A stretch of DNA of 44,168 bases from contig CAYVAR010000009.1 in the NCBI GenBank assembly GCA_964449675.1, positions 1 to 44,168 on the forward strand, given 5' to 3'. This document shows, one piece after another, positions 14,194 to 23,417 of this stretch. The DNA is from CAYVAR01 sp964449675 (lineage in GTDB: Bacteria > Patescibacteriota > Microgenomatia > UBA10105 > UBA927). Both the position numbers and the translations under genes were made by a program. Numbering within the stretch: the stretch's first letter is position 1; each line of letters opens with the position of its first letter. The notes beneath the pieces were generated by a model. The model was not told where the DNA came from. It worked only from the letters and a program-made list of their open reading frames with translations, and did no database searches.

Positions 14194-15270
14194 ATGGTCT
14201 ATAACCCAAAAGCGATCGCATATATTATCCCGCCTTATTTCCAAGATTCGGCAATATCAGAAAATGTACGCAGAAGAAAAGAGGTATTAGAAAAACTTGG
14301 CTATTCTGTATGTCTCATTGAACACCAGAAGAAACATTTTCTTGAGATATGCCTATCTCTTTGGAAGAAACGAAGATTTTTTAAATACATTATTATTCGG
14401 CTTGACGGCACAAGCCTGCTCGACAAATATTCCTTACTAAAATTGGTATTACCAAAACATGAATTTATTTGGGAAGTCCATGGTTTTCCCCAAGAACTCT
14501 TAGAATTCTCAGAAAATATTTCAACACGATTGATTGTATTGAAAGACTCCGTGAAACGAAAAATGCTTTCTTTTTTGATCTCTGCCTACATCTTTATTTC
14601 TCCCGAGCTCCATGCTTATGCGAAACGTAATATATTTATCCGACGCGCATTTATAATTCCTAACTTCATACACACTTACCCAAAACGACCTGCTAAACGC
14701 CAATTATTGACTTCCCTTCTTCAAAAAAAAGCCTACATTGTCCTTTGGGGAGGGGATGCCAGCTTACCTTGGCAAGCAACCGATCTCATACCAATAATCG
14801 CCCAAGAAATATATCAACATGACAAAAATATTCTTTTTTTTCTGGTAGGGACTCATCGCTATTATCCCACACGCACCGCTAATAACGTTGTTTATCTTCA
14901 ATCTATGCCACATCCCCAATTTATCAGCCTTGTGAATCAATCTGACGTCTGCCTTGCCTTATACCATAAACCAAAACACTTTCCTTTTTATTTCTATCCG
15001 ATGAAGCTCATCGATTATCTTTCAGCTGGGAAGCCAGTTATAGCAACCAAACTCGGGAGTATTGCCACGCTTATAGAACACAATATAAATGGTTTTATAA
15101 CCAATAATGATATTAATGTTATTGCGCAAATTATATTACGACTAAAACAAAACAAAAAACTAGCAAAACGGATAGCAAAAAATGCCCGCACTGGTGCTAT
15201 AAAGCGCCTTAGCGAATACCAAGCTAAATTAATGTATATGTCACTATTTCAGTCGTTATCAAAATCTTAA
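14194..15270 (+). CDS. GT4-like glycosyltransferase
   Basis: A 358-aa GT-B protein. The C-terminal nucleotide-sugar half has IVLWGGDASLPWQATDLI, VYLQSMPHPQFISLVNQSDVCLALYHKP and YFYPMKLIDYLSAGKPVIATKLGSIATLIEHNINGF, matching the E(x7)E-type donor site region of GT4 enzymes, although the first glutamate position is occupied by K/M. The N-terminal half is diverged. It lies 34 bp after wzt in an AT-rich block running to 18720, likely one transcription unit. It probably adds a sugar to the growing glycan on the inner face of the membrane. Confidence 0.85.
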   Translation: MVYNPKAIAYIIPPYFQDSAISENVRRRKEVLEKLGYSVCLIEHQKKHFLEICLSLWKKRRFFKYIIIRLDGTSLLDKYSLLKLVLPKHEFIWEVHGFPQELLEFSENISTRLIVLKDSVKRKMLSFLISAYIFISPELHAYAKRNIFIRRAFIIPNFIHTYPKRPAKRQLLTSLLQKKAYIVLWGGDASLPWQATDLIPIIAQEIYQHDKNILFFLVGTHRYYPTRTANNVVYLQSMPHPQFISLVNQSDVCLALYHKPKHFPFYFYPMKLIDYLSAGKPVIATKLGSIATLIEHNINGFITNNDINVIAQIILRLKQNKKLAKRIAKNARTGAIKRLSEYQAKLMYMSLFQSLSKS

Positions 15271-15363
15271 ACTCAAAGACTTACCTCGAAATGTTCGAGA
15301 TAAACCTATGGTATACTGAAATTGTTTTCGCACGTTGTTATACTGATTTACTTTCTACCTTCT

Positions 15364-16503
15364 ATGTTTGGTATCAAAACCGCAATACGAAATAAAATCG
15401 ACGAGCTGAGTGAAACCAATGAACTTACAGAGATTCGCATATTCCCCATGGGTTACATTTGCAACCATGCCTGTCCCATGTGCTGGCGAGAAAATCTTTC
15501 ACCAGCAATTCGCCAACATTTAACAAAAGCAGCATTCACAATTGACCTACAACTGGATGATTATATTAATCTCATTAAGACGTTACCACCCACAGTTAAA
15601 CGTATCTCAATATGTGGTGGAGGGGAACCTACACTTTTTAAAGGCATCAAAACAATTATGGCCACCATTAAAAAACAAAACCTTTATGGACACATAATAA
15701 CCAATGGAAGCACCCTCACTCCTGAATTTATCGATTTACTCATCAGTATCGGGTGGGACAGTATGCATATATCTGTCAATGCAGCCACTAGAAGTGTATA
15801 TAAAATTATAAATGGTGTAGACCATTATGATCTTGTCCTCAACAATATCAAAAACATGCAAAAACACAAAGGTAAACGATCGCTTCCTGAATTACGGTTC
15901 TCGTTCGTCATCCAAAAAGGGAATTATGAGGAAATTATCCCATTTGCTAAGCTGGCAGCTTCGTATAAAGCTGATGATATATATTATAATCCGCTTATAC
16001 CGTTTGATCTTACTCTAAAAACTCCTAGCCCTTTTGCGCTCGATTTAAAGGAAAAGTTGTTAACACTAAAATATCTTAAAGAAGCTGAAGAACTTATGAA
16101 AAAATTTCCCACCCGCACCAATATTAATTATGTTCTGCCTATTTACCAACACCATCCTAACTACAACCTGGAGAATCCAGATCAATCATATTGGGCAACT
16201 AAATATTGTGATCGGGTGCTACAGACAATAGATATTATGAGCAGTGGCAAGGTTCTTCCGTGCGGGTTTGGATTTGAACTACGAGAAGATTTTGATCTTA
16301 AAATGAATGTTAAAAAAGGTGACATCACATCATTCTGGAATTCACCGGTATATAGACAATTCCGTAAGCGATTACGCCGGGGTGATTTTTATCCTGCCTG
16401 CAAAAAATATTGCACCTTCTTCCTGGCCAGCAAACGCATTCCGAATAAAACAGTATTTACAAAGCGTTTATACCCTTCGCTCTATAGAACTATAGATTCA
16501 TAG
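15364..16503 (+). CDS. Radical SAM protein with C-terminal cysteine cluster
   Basis: A 379-aa protein. The radical SAM motif is CNHACPMC (C33, C37, C40), followed by ISICGGGEPTLF, which fits the GGE motif, and TNGSTLT. A C-terminal set (YCDRVLQTIDIMSSGKVLPCGFGFE then YPACKKYCTFF) looks like a SPASM/twitch-type auxiliary cluster. ATG 15364 is preferred to the TTG at 15322. It sits between a GT4 and a UbiA-type enzyme in the export operon. The family modifies peptides, sugars or lipids; here a glycan- or lipid-carrier modification is the simplest guess, but the substrate is unknown. AT-rich like its neighbours. Confidence 0.85.
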   Translation: MFGIKTAIRNKIDELSETNELTEIRIFPMGYICNHACPMCWRENLSPAIRQHLTKAAFTIDLQLDDYINLIKTLPPTVKRISICGGGEPTLFKGIKTIMATIKKQNLYGHIITNGSTLTPEFIDLLISIGWDSMHISVNAATRSVYKIINGVDHYDLVLNNIKNMQKHKGKRSLPELRFSFVIQKGNYEEIIPFAKLAASYKADDIYYNPLIPFDLTLKTPSPFALDLKEKLLTLKYLKEAEELMKKFPTRTNINYVLPIYQHHPNYNLENPDQSYWATKYCDRVLQTIDIMSSGKVLPCGFGFELREDFDLKMNVKKGDITSFWNSPVYRQFRKRLRRGDFYPACKKYCTFFLASKRIPNKTVFTKRLYPSLYRTIDS

Positions 16504-16539
16504 TCACACGAGCAAGCTATTTACAAAAACCTTCACGCC

Positions 16540-17526
16540 ATGATCAGAAAAATTGCAGATACATATTCCTACCTCCTTTCGTTGATTCGTTGGAATGATT
16601 GGTATGATGTTCGAACACCTTTTGTCTTTATTGTCGTATTGTATTTTCAATATACAACTGCATTTTTAGGAAACGGCGGCATCGCATACTTGAAATTTAT
16701 AACCATCTTTCTTTTCTCTCTTTGCTATTATGCCTTTTTATTCCTCACAAACGATTATTTTGATTTCGACCAAGACGTTCATTCTGCCAAAGGTGATAAA
16801 AATAGAAGTCGCATCTTGATGCTGTTGCTCATCGGATTGTCATTTATAACGAGCGCCTCTTTTTTACTTTTAAGTTGGAATACTTACTCGCCGGTATATG
16901 CACTGACTGCAGCATTTGGATATGGCCTCGCATTTTTTTATTCCGCACCGCCTCTGCGATTCAAGGAGCGAAACTACTGGGGTATCATTGTTGGGTCGAC
17001 GGTTCTCCGCCCAATGTGTATTCTCATGATACTTGCAGGATTAGATCCCAACAAAAACTTCTATGAAGTGATTATTTATACGCTTTGGATGGAGATATTT
17101 GGCATTCGAACCATGCTGTTTCATCAGATAGGTGATTATCAAAATGACCTCAAGACCCGTGTTCGTACGTTTGTTATGCAGCACGGCAAACAACATGCCT
17201 ATAAATTAATCATCTCGATCTTGCTTCCTGCAGAAATGATAATATTACTTGCCGTCATTATCATAATGACAATAAACATACCAAATCTTGTCTATCTGGT
17301 AATTGTGTATGGGTTGTACCTAGTTTGGACAGGTGGATGGCATAAATGGGCTTGGAAAAATGTTCCACACTACCGGCCACTTTTGGGTAATATCGTATTT
17401 TTTCTTCTCCCTGTTTATCTTGCTATGTTAGTTGCCATAAAATATTCGCTGTGGCTGCTTCCTATTTTTATACTCTACTGGCAAAAGAGATTTGTTAAAG
17501 AATTTCTCCAACGCTTCCACGTGTGA
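16540..17526 (+). CDS. UbiA-superfamily membrane prenyltransferase
   Basis: A 328-aa protein with eight or nine hydrophobic helices. The first aspartate-rich motif is NDYFDFDQDVHSAKGDKNRSR and the second is IGDYQNDLKTRVRTF, the two Mg-diphosphate binding sites of UbiA enzymes. It would move a prenyl chain from its diphosphate to an acceptor in the membrane. No quinone genes lie nearby. Placed between a radical SAM enzyme and a methyltransferase in a glycan locus, a role on a polyprenyl-linked sugar (as for the ribose-phosphate transferase of mycobacterial arabinan synthesis) is possible but unproven. Confidence 0.88.
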   Translation: MIRKIADTYSYLLSLIRWNDWYDVRTPFVFIVVLYFQYTTAFLGNGGIAYLKFITIFLFSLCYYAFLFLTNDYFDFDQDVHSAKGDKNRSRILMLLLIGLSFITSASFLLLSWNTYSPVYALTAAFGYGLAFFYSAPPLRFKERNYWGIIVGSTVLRPMCILMILAGLDPNKNFYEVIIYTLWMEIFGIRTMLFHQIGDYQNDLKTRVRTFVMQHGKQHAYKLIISILLPAEMIILLAVIIIMTINIPNLVYLVIVYGLYLVWTGGWHKWAWKNVPHYRPLLGNIVFFLLPVYLAMLVAIKYSLWLLPIFILYWQKRFVKEFLQRFHV

Positions 17527-17830
17527 AAAATTATTTATCGGACGTGTGGTTTGCTCAGGAGTGATATTTATACAGATGACTAGGAGAGTTATGATGCTCT
17601 GGCAATATATGGCTTTAACCACAATAAAACAAAACGCCAAGACAAGGAATTTGCCAAAGAAATTGAAACACACATTAATAGGACTGGACCTTTGGAGTTT
17701 TGCAAAAAAGAAGGCTTGATAAATATAACGGAATACCAAAACGGTTATTCCTAATTTATTTACTTGAAACCGAGTGACGGTTTAATCACATGTGTAATAT
17801 ATTGAAACGATGAGGAAGTTGATTAGAAAG
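17527..17830 (+). pseudogene. Decayed IS1595/ISXO2-like transposase
   Basis: Fragments of the DDE transposase appear in order but in different frames: VICSGVI-like lead, IYTDD, stop, ESYDALAIYGFNHNKT, DKEFAKEIETHIN (about 17560-17680), then LWSFAKKKA in a second frame (17690-17718), then KYNGIPKRLF (17721-17750) and LLETE-stop-RFNH (about 17762-17790). These follow the family order YTD..Y.., H(I/V)N, (F)WSxAK, KxNGIPK, ExxxRFNH. Several stops and at least two frameshifts make it dead. No terminal inverted repeats were identified. It fills most of the gap between the prenyltransferase and methyltransferase genes. Confidence 0.75.
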
Positions 17831-17895
17831 ACTAACTCCAATAAATACTTATAGTTTGATGTTCAAGTCAAGACCCATCACCATTGTCATACATT

Positions 17896-18720
17896 ATGGT
17901 AGAATTACCCCAAAAAATAATTAATCGGCTTGCTTTTTTTCTTTTAAGAATTTTTTGGAAATTGCATTTACCGACTTGGAGGGCTCCTCCGAAAGATCAC
18001 GCGGTTTACTTAAAAATCGGGAGAAAAAACAGTTTACGTCTATTTTTATTGGAATTGAAATATCATTCAAAAATTTTGAATGAGAAAGACCCGAAAAAAC
18101 GATATCTGATTTATACGGAAGCTTATTCAGAGGCATATCGCCGTATCCGAAATTTTCTTCCTGATAACTATTTATTCGGATATGATGAAAACTTCATTAA
18201 ACAATATACAGGAGAACTGAAAAATAATATAGTTATAGATTACGGATGTGGATTCGGATATTCAACCCTTTTTATTGCTAAATATGCCCGCAAAGTTTTT
18301 GGCATAGATTGTGCTCCTGAAGCAATAAAATATGCCCGAAAAAAATTTTCAAAGAAGAATATGGAATTTTGGCAGATAGCGAATTTTATATTACCATTCA
18401 AATCTGGAACTGTTGATTTTGTCTATTCGAACGACTTACTCGAACATTTACATCCGGATGACCTTTTCGTCCACCTCCGTGAAATTTTTAGGGTTTTAAA
18501 ATCGGGAGGAAAATATCTTTTTTGGACTCCGGGTAAATCTACAGGACCGCACGATATAACAGATCTTTTTTATCCGAAAAATTCAGGATTTCAACCGCTT
18601 GGCTTACATTTAAAAGAATATGATTTTAATGAGATGATAGCAACTATCAGATCATGCGGGTTTTCACATATTTACTTGAAAAAACCTTTTGCTGAAGTAG
18701 CTATGATGGTACAAAAATAA
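17896..18720 (+). CDS. Class I SAM-dependent methyltransferase
   Basis: A 274-aa protein. It has motif I VIDYGCGFGYSTLFIA, an acidic residue closing the second strand (VFGIDCAPEAIKYA), then DFVYSNDLLEHLHPDDLFVHLREIFRVLKSGGKYLFWTPG. This is the Methyltransf_11/25 type often found in polysaccharide loci. ATG 17896 is favoured over the TTG at 17884. It is very AT-rich, like the radical SAM and prenyltransferase genes, and separated from them by a dead IS. It probably methylates a sugar or chain end; the acceptor is not known. It is the last gene of the plus-strand block. Confidence 0.88.
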   Translation: MVELPQKIINRLAFFLLRIFWKLHLPTWRAPPKDHAVYLKIGRKNSLRLFLLELKYHSKILNEKDPKKRYLIYTEAYSEAYRRIRNFLPDNYLFGYDENFIKQYTGELKNNIVIDYGCGFGYSTLFIAKYARKVFGIDCAPEAIKYARKKFSKKNMEFWQIANFILPFKSGTVDFVYSNDLLEHLHPDDLFVHLREIFRVLKSGGKYLFWTPGKSTGPHDITDLFYPKNSGFQPLGLHLKEYDFNEMIATIRSCGFSHIYLKKPFAEVAMMVQK

Positions 18721-19256
18721 TATTTATGAGAAAACTATGGGTGCCGTTGTTTATTGTATTTATCATTTCTCTCATTATTTCTTAAGTGATTCACTTATAT
18801 ATCCCCTTCTCCTGGTTACTGCGCGAAATTGGGTAATATTATCATACTGATTTTTTTAGACTGTTGTTTTTGCAGCACGATCTAACTTCTGCTGTTTAGG
18901 ATTTATACTGGGCTTATGACCATCATAACACTGCGACGTATGCGTATGATGCTACCTGTACATTAACAATCACTCGTATGCGAGGAAGAAATGCGCTTAT
19001 GTGCGTATATGGGCATGCAAATTTTGTTTTACGACCCCAATAACTCCTTTTTTGTAAGTATATCGAATGAGCCAAATCTCCACCGTTATTACCGTGGGTT
19101 CTTTGTTATTAATCCTTTGGTTACTTGCCAAAAGTATCCTTAGGAATTTTAGTTATTCGGGTTGCTCCTTATATATTCGGTTTATAAGTTCGGTAGAGCA
19201 AAATAGCTAAACTGGTAAACAGATCACATGAAACAAGTGCTAAAAGATTCAATTTT
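18721..19256. other. Gene-free stretch with short decayed frames
   Basis: About 536 bp without a supportable gene. On the plus strand there is a 19-codon hydrophobic frame (18726-18785, MRKLWVPLFIVFIISLIIS) that looks like the N-terminus of a membrane protein cut off by a stop, and a hydrophobic frame from ATG 19069 of under 50 codons. Both may be relics of a membrane glycosyltransferase. No RNA gene, terminator hairpin or clear promoter was recognised. Confidence 0.5.
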
Positions 19257-20294
19257 TCATTTGATAGAAATTCTTTTTCCTATCTTAGCTGATTCATAGG
19301 ATTGCATAATAGTATATAAAACATTCCGCGCATGAGAAAGAGAAACAACTGGTTCTTTGCAATGTTGAACTCGGTCAATAGTATCATCAATCGCACGGAT
19401 ATTTGACTCTGTCCACCAATTTTTCTCAACAAATTCATACCTGATCTTATTCTCTTTTATGAGCTGGAGTACCTTTGCTTCCTTCCCTTGATCAATAATA
19501 GTTATCACGCCGTCTGTCCCATATATCCGTACCTCCCACCGGAATCGGTATCCTGTATCGTTTTCCGTACAGCTCATGTTGACGACGAGGTTATTTGGAA
19601 ATTCAATAACCGCGGTTGCAAAATCTTCTCCCTTTTGTGGCAAGGGCGAAAGCAGTTTTCTTGTTTGAGCATATGTGGCAACCGGTTGTCCAAACATCAT
19701 CTGCATCAAATCAAGCATATGAACACCTACGTCTATGAATATTCCTCCCCCTGCTTCTTTTTTATTACCCTTCCAGATACGTGGATTGGTATAATCTTGA
19801 ACAGAGTTGGTGGTAAACATACATTGCACAAAATATGGCCGCCCGATGCTATTTGAAAGGAGTAGTTTATGAGCCTTCTGATAGGCAAGCGAATAACGTA
19901 AATATTGTTTGACGTAGACCTCTTTACGCATTTTTCTGGAAACCTGAATTATTTTATCTATATCTTCAATCGTTGTAGCTAGCGGTTTTTCGCAGATAAC
20001 CGTAAATCCTGCCAGTAATGCATCGCATACGCACTGCGCATGGAAAAAATGAGGCGTCATAATGTCGATGACATCAAGTGACGTATCTTGAAGCATAAAT
20101 CGATAATCGGGATACAGCTCCTCTATGCCCAAAACTTTTCCTCTCTCTACTAGTCGGGCCTGGTTATTATCCGATATCGCTTTGATGCGCACGTCTTTCC
20201 GACGTTGATACGCCTCAATGTGTACATTGCTAATCAAGCCCAAACCGATGAGTCCCAACGATAACGGCTTTCTTTTTTTAAGAAAAGGAATCAT
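19257..20294 (-). CDS. Gfo/Idh/MocA-family oxidoreductase
   Basis: A 345-aa dehydrogenase. The Rossmann motif is LGLIGLGLISNVHIEAY, EKPLATT is the EKP motif, and the C-terminal domain shows GGGIFIDVGVHMLDLMQMMFGQP (with the conserved D and H). Start 20294 overlaps the aminotransferase stop as ATGA (20291-20294), so translation is coupled. Together with the DegT gene and the second oxidoreductase-like gene upstream, it forms a three-gene minus-strand operon for making an unusual, probably amino or deoxy, sugar. The precise substrate is not apparent. Confidence 0.9.
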   Translation of the reverse strand: MIPFLKKRKPLSLGLIGLGLISNVHIEAYQRRKDVRIKAISDNNQARLVERGKVLGIEELYPDYRFMLQDTSLDVIDIMTPHFFHAQCVCDALLAGFTVICEKPLATTIEDIDKIIQVSRKMRKEVYVKQYLRYSLAYQKAHKLLLSNSIGRPYFVQCMFTTNSVQDYTNPRIWKGNKKEAGGGIFIDVGVHMLDLMQMMFGQPVATYAQTRKLLSPLPQKGEDFATAVIEFPNNLVVNMSCTENDTGYRFRWEVRIYGTDGVITIIDQGKEAKVLQLIKENKIRYEFVEKNWWTESNIRAIDDTIDRVQHCKEPVVSLSHARNVLYTIMQSYESAKIGKRISIK

Positions 20295-21568
20295 ATATGT
20301 GATAGCGTGTAATCCGAAAAAGTCTGACACATATAGCGCAAGTGGTCTTCAGTTATATACGGACTGAATTCTATCCCGACTTGGTTCTTACAGAATAATT
20401 CAACAAACGGAAGGTGAAGTTTGGAATAACGAACACGTGTATTCATGGTAAAAGGGAACGTGGTATTGAGCAGCACATCCTTTCTTTTTTGAAACAAGGT
20501 ATATGCATACAAAGGGACTGGATAAAATGTTCTCACGGGTATTCCTTTGGTGTTCATTGATTGAATAAAATTTCTGCGTGTGACCCCCAAATGATCGAAG
20601 TCGACCATAAACACCAAACGAGAAAAAGAGGGGAGAGACTGAGGAAGAATTCTGTACCAACGCAGCGGTATGCGCTCCGTGTCTATCATCTCGATAAACA
20701 AATCGTAGTTTTTTTTCCGTGTTTCATTTAGTTTGTCCAATTGAGTAAGCGCAGACCTCGCAAGTGAAGCCTGCATTTCTGTCAACGCGAACGTATTTCC
20801 TGTTGTCACGACGTCGCTAGCCAGCGAATCGTCAAGCTGGCCGGTTTCTCTGGTATGATTGGCGATAGTAAAAAAATCTTTACTATTGGTTATGAACATT
20901 CCTCCTTGACCAGTGGTAATTGCTTTCTTTTCGTTAAAGGAGAAACACCCAATATCGCCAAGCGATCCAACTTTTTTCCCTCTAAAACTCGCACCGATTG
21001 CTTGACAACAATCCTCAACGACCAGCAACTTGTGCTGTTTCGCAATTTTATTAATCTCATCCATATCTGCGACGTTACCGAACATATGTACCGCAACGAT
21101 AGCCTTCGTGCGGGGGGATATATACTTCCTCACGGAGCCAGGAGATAGCGTAAATGTATCGTCTATGTCTGCAAAAACCGGCACACCTCCACGCGACAAC
21201 ACTGCCTGAGCAGTGGCAATAAAAGTATACGCTGGCACTATGACTTCATCTCCCGGTTTGATCCCAATTGCTTTTATGGCCATCTCAAGTGCTGACGTTC
21301 CCGCATTGGTTGCCAAAGCGAAACGCACCCCGTGATACGCAGCGAATTCTTTTTCCAACATCGAAACTTCAGTTCCTGTCCGATGATGGAGTTTACCAGA
21401 AAGAATGATTGTATAGACGCGGCGAGCCTCCTCTTTGGAAAACAGATATGGCCGGGTAGGAAATTCCACCAGTTTCTGTGTCAAATGCCGACGGACGATT
21501 TTATATACCGCTCGCATTGGCTGATACAGTGGTGTTTTCTGAAGCAGTCTTTTAAGTTGAGTCATCAT
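20291..21568 (-). CDS. DegT/DnrJ/EryC1/StrS sugar aminotransferase
   Basis: A 425-aa PLP enzyme, slightly long for the family because of an N-terminal basic extension (residues 1-38). It has TNAGTSALEMA (87-97), VPAYTFIATAQAVL, VVEDCCQAIGA (183-193) and FSFNEKKAITTGQGGM with the PLP lysine K215. This is the KxxTTGEGG-type subgroup, unlike the PSKNLG type of the 5319 gene, so the two aminotransferases are separate lineages and probably act on different sugars. It is the middle gene of an operon, with 10 bp to the upstream gene and a 4-bp overlap to the downstream one. Confidence 0.92.
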   Translation of the reverse strand: MMTQLKRLLQKTPLYQPMRAVYKIVRRHLTQKLVEFPTRPYLFSKEEARRVYTIILSGKLHHRTGTEVSMLEKEFAAYHGVRFALATNAGTSALEMAIKAIGIKPGDEVIVPAYTFIATAQAVLSRGGVPVFADIDDTFTLSPGSVRKYISPRTKAIVAVHMFGNVADMDEINKIAKQHKLLVVEDCCQAIGASFRGKKVGSLGDIGCFSFNEKKAITTGQGGMFITNSKDFFTIANHTRETGQLDDSLASDVVTTGNTFALTEMQASLARSALTQLDKLNETRKKNYDLFIEMIDTERIPLRWYRILPQSLPSFSRLVFMVDFDHLGVTRRNFIQSMNTKGIPVRTFYPVPLYAYTLFQKRKDVLLNTTFPFTMNTRVRYSKLHLPFVELFCKNQVGIEFSPYITEDHLRYMCQTFSDYTLSHI

Positions 21569-21578
21569 CTATAACATC

Positions 21579-22619
21579 CTATACGGGCATAACCTTCTTG
21601 GCAAGACGAATAGCTTGCTGAACAATCGAATGATGCTGTAGCGGCAAACAAAAATCAAAAAAGAAAGAAAACTTATCGACTACCAACGAAACAACTGCAT
21701 CATAGATCGCCTCAGTATCTGAGTAGGTGTCGCGAGGATGTGCCGCAAGCGAAGATACCAATAGTCGCATGAGCCCTTCTATTTTTTGACAATTGATTGT
21801 CGTCGTATCGATAAATTGAGAAGATAGCGCTTGATATTTTTTGTTCTGAATAATCATCGACTCTTCTACATCACCGGTTAAACGGACTCCTATATAAACA
21901 TTATTTTTATGAAGGTAATGAAGCGTAGTAATCGGTGCCGAGCTTATTGGGTAATCGGCGATAGCTCCTTTTTCACCGACAATCAAAAAACGCCCAACGG
22001 AATAGTCTCGCGGCCCAATAATGGTAGCCCGAACCTCATTTGGCAATAAAACTTGCATCTCATAGACTTCTCCGTTCCTATTGATAAAACGGGAAGATTT
22101 GATATAGGTAGAAGCTGCTAGTTTCTTGAGTAAGGCGAGTGCATGATATTTGTACCCACTGTGGAATAAATATATATAGCGAAGCCTTCCAATAACTCCT
22201 CGTCGGATCAGGCTGCTTACCATGTCATAGCTAGTCATCCCAATATAATCTTCCGAAACATAGATACGTCGAAACCGTGATAAAAGTCGAAGTCCACCGA
22301 TGTTTTTGGGAAGCAATACCGGCGTGTCCAAAAAAAGAGTGCACTGACGAACATCATGGGTAATCAAAAGCTTAATAACCGGTAAAACCTGCGAAGGTGT
22401 AACGGCGACCACAATGATATCAATATGTTTGAAATCGACACTAATAAGATCGGTAATGGTGCGTATGGGTACAGGTTGACCTGGGACTACCACTTGTTTT
22501 GGGTGCCGGGAGTATATTCCTATTAAAGAAAATGTGTCAGATAAACACGCAAGAGCAGGAAGGATTGTTTTTTGAACGCGATTACCAGAGCCAATAATAA
22601 GTACGTTTTTCTTACGCAT
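21579..22619 (-). CDS. Diverged Gfo/Idh/MocA-like oxidoreductase
   Basis: A 346-aa protein with an N-terminal Rossmann start, NVLIIGSGNRVQKTILPAL, and a position-matched TPSQVLPVIKLL stretch. The EKP motif is replaced by LDTPVLL, and the rest is diverged. A short SEDY segment could be the remaining active-site area. It may be a catalytically altered or substrate-specialised member. It is the first gene of the operon with the DegT and Gfo/Idh/MocA genes, starting about 90 bp from the divergent GT2 gene. Function beyond sugar dehydrogenase-like is not supported. Confidence 0.7.
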   Translation of the reverse strand: MRKKNVLIIGSGNRVQKTILPALACLSDTFSLIGIYSRHPKQVVVPGQPVPIRTITDLISVDFKHIDIIVVAVTPSQVLPVIKLLITHDVRQCTLFLDTPVLLPKNIGGLRLLSRFRRIYVSEDYIGMTSYDMVSSLIRRGVIGRLRYIYLFHSGYKYHALALLKKLAASTYIKSSRFINRNGEVYEMQVLLPNEVRATIIGPRDYSVGRFLIVGEKGAIADYPISSAPITTLHYLHKNNVYIGVRLTGDVEESMIIQNKKYQALSSQFIDTTTINCQKIEGLMRLLVSSLAAHPRDTYSDTEAIYDAVVSLVVDKFSFFFDFCLPLQHHSIVQQAIRLAKKVMPV

Positions 22620-22709
22620 TGAATATGGTGATCACAGAGCACGTCCACTGATTTTACTATAAAATAACTATGAGACGAATTATTATGGGTAGGTGATTGG
22701 CCTTTAAGT

Positions 22710-23408
22710 ATGAATGACCTTGATATTATACTACCTGTTCACAACGAAAAAGAAACGGTGGCACAAGTCCTAGAGGAGTGGGCGAAGATATTAAAGATAA
22801 TGGATATATCGTATTCGTTTATCGTCTGTGAGGACGGGTCTACCGATGGAACACAAACAGTTTTACATAATCTGGGGCACATATACCCTATCCTCTTAAA
22901 TCAGAGGATACATCGCCGTGGATATGGGCAAGCTGTAATTGATGGTATTTTTTCATCAACTGGAAAATATATACTTTGCATAGATTCAGATGGTCAGTGT
23001 GACCCCAATGATTTTCCGAAGTTATGGAAACAGCGAAATATAGAAACTGTTGTAATTGGATGGCGTTTAACGCGTCAGGATACCTGGCTGCGCAAAATAT
23101 ATTCCAAGTTATTTAAGATACTATTTTCTATACTGTTTCCCAAATGTCCACGTGACCCAAGTACACCATATGTATTATTTCAGAAAAAAAAGATATTCCC
23201 CTACATACGTTATTTAACTTTTTTGAGAGAGGGATTTTGGTGGGGATTTATTGGAACATGTCTTAAATTTTCAATTCCAATTAAAGAGCTGCCTATAAAC
23301 CATAAGGCGCGTCTTAAAGGAAAAACTCAAGTCTATGCTTTAAGAAGTTTGCCTCTACTTGCAATTAGAAATATTGTCGGATTGATTAAACTACGCTTTG
23401 TGGAATAA
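22710..23408 (+). CDS. GT2 family glycosyltransferase, DPM1-like
   Basis: A 232-aa GT-A protein. It has LDIILPVHNEKETVAQVLEEW, then EDGSTDGT, and the metal-binding DSDGQCDP (the DxD-type site). No membrane helices follow the catalytic domain. Similar enzymes move mannose or glucose to polyprenyl phosphate. In this locus it could make the lipid-linked donor used by the membrane glycosyltransferase encoded head-to-tail opposite (23418-24926); that link is inference. AT-rich. It ends 9 bp from the convergent neighbour. Confidence 0.88.
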   Translation: MNDLDIILPVHNEKETVAQVLEEWAKILKIMDISYSFIVCEDGSTDGTQTVLHNLGHIYPILLNQRIHRRGYGQAVIDGIFSSTGKYILCIDSDGQCDPNDFPKLWKQRNIETVVIGWRLTRQDTWLRKIYSKLFKILFSILFPKCPRDPSTPYVLFQKKKIFPYIRYLTFLREGFWWGFIGTCLKFSIPIKELPINHKARLKGKTQVYALRSLPLLAIRNIVGLIKLRFVE

Positions 23409-23417
23409 TATTTTAGC

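Noticed and set aside
16540..17526. Quinone or heme biosynthesis role for the UbiA-type enzyme
   Set aside because: No ubi, men or cta genes nearby; the context is glycan assembly.
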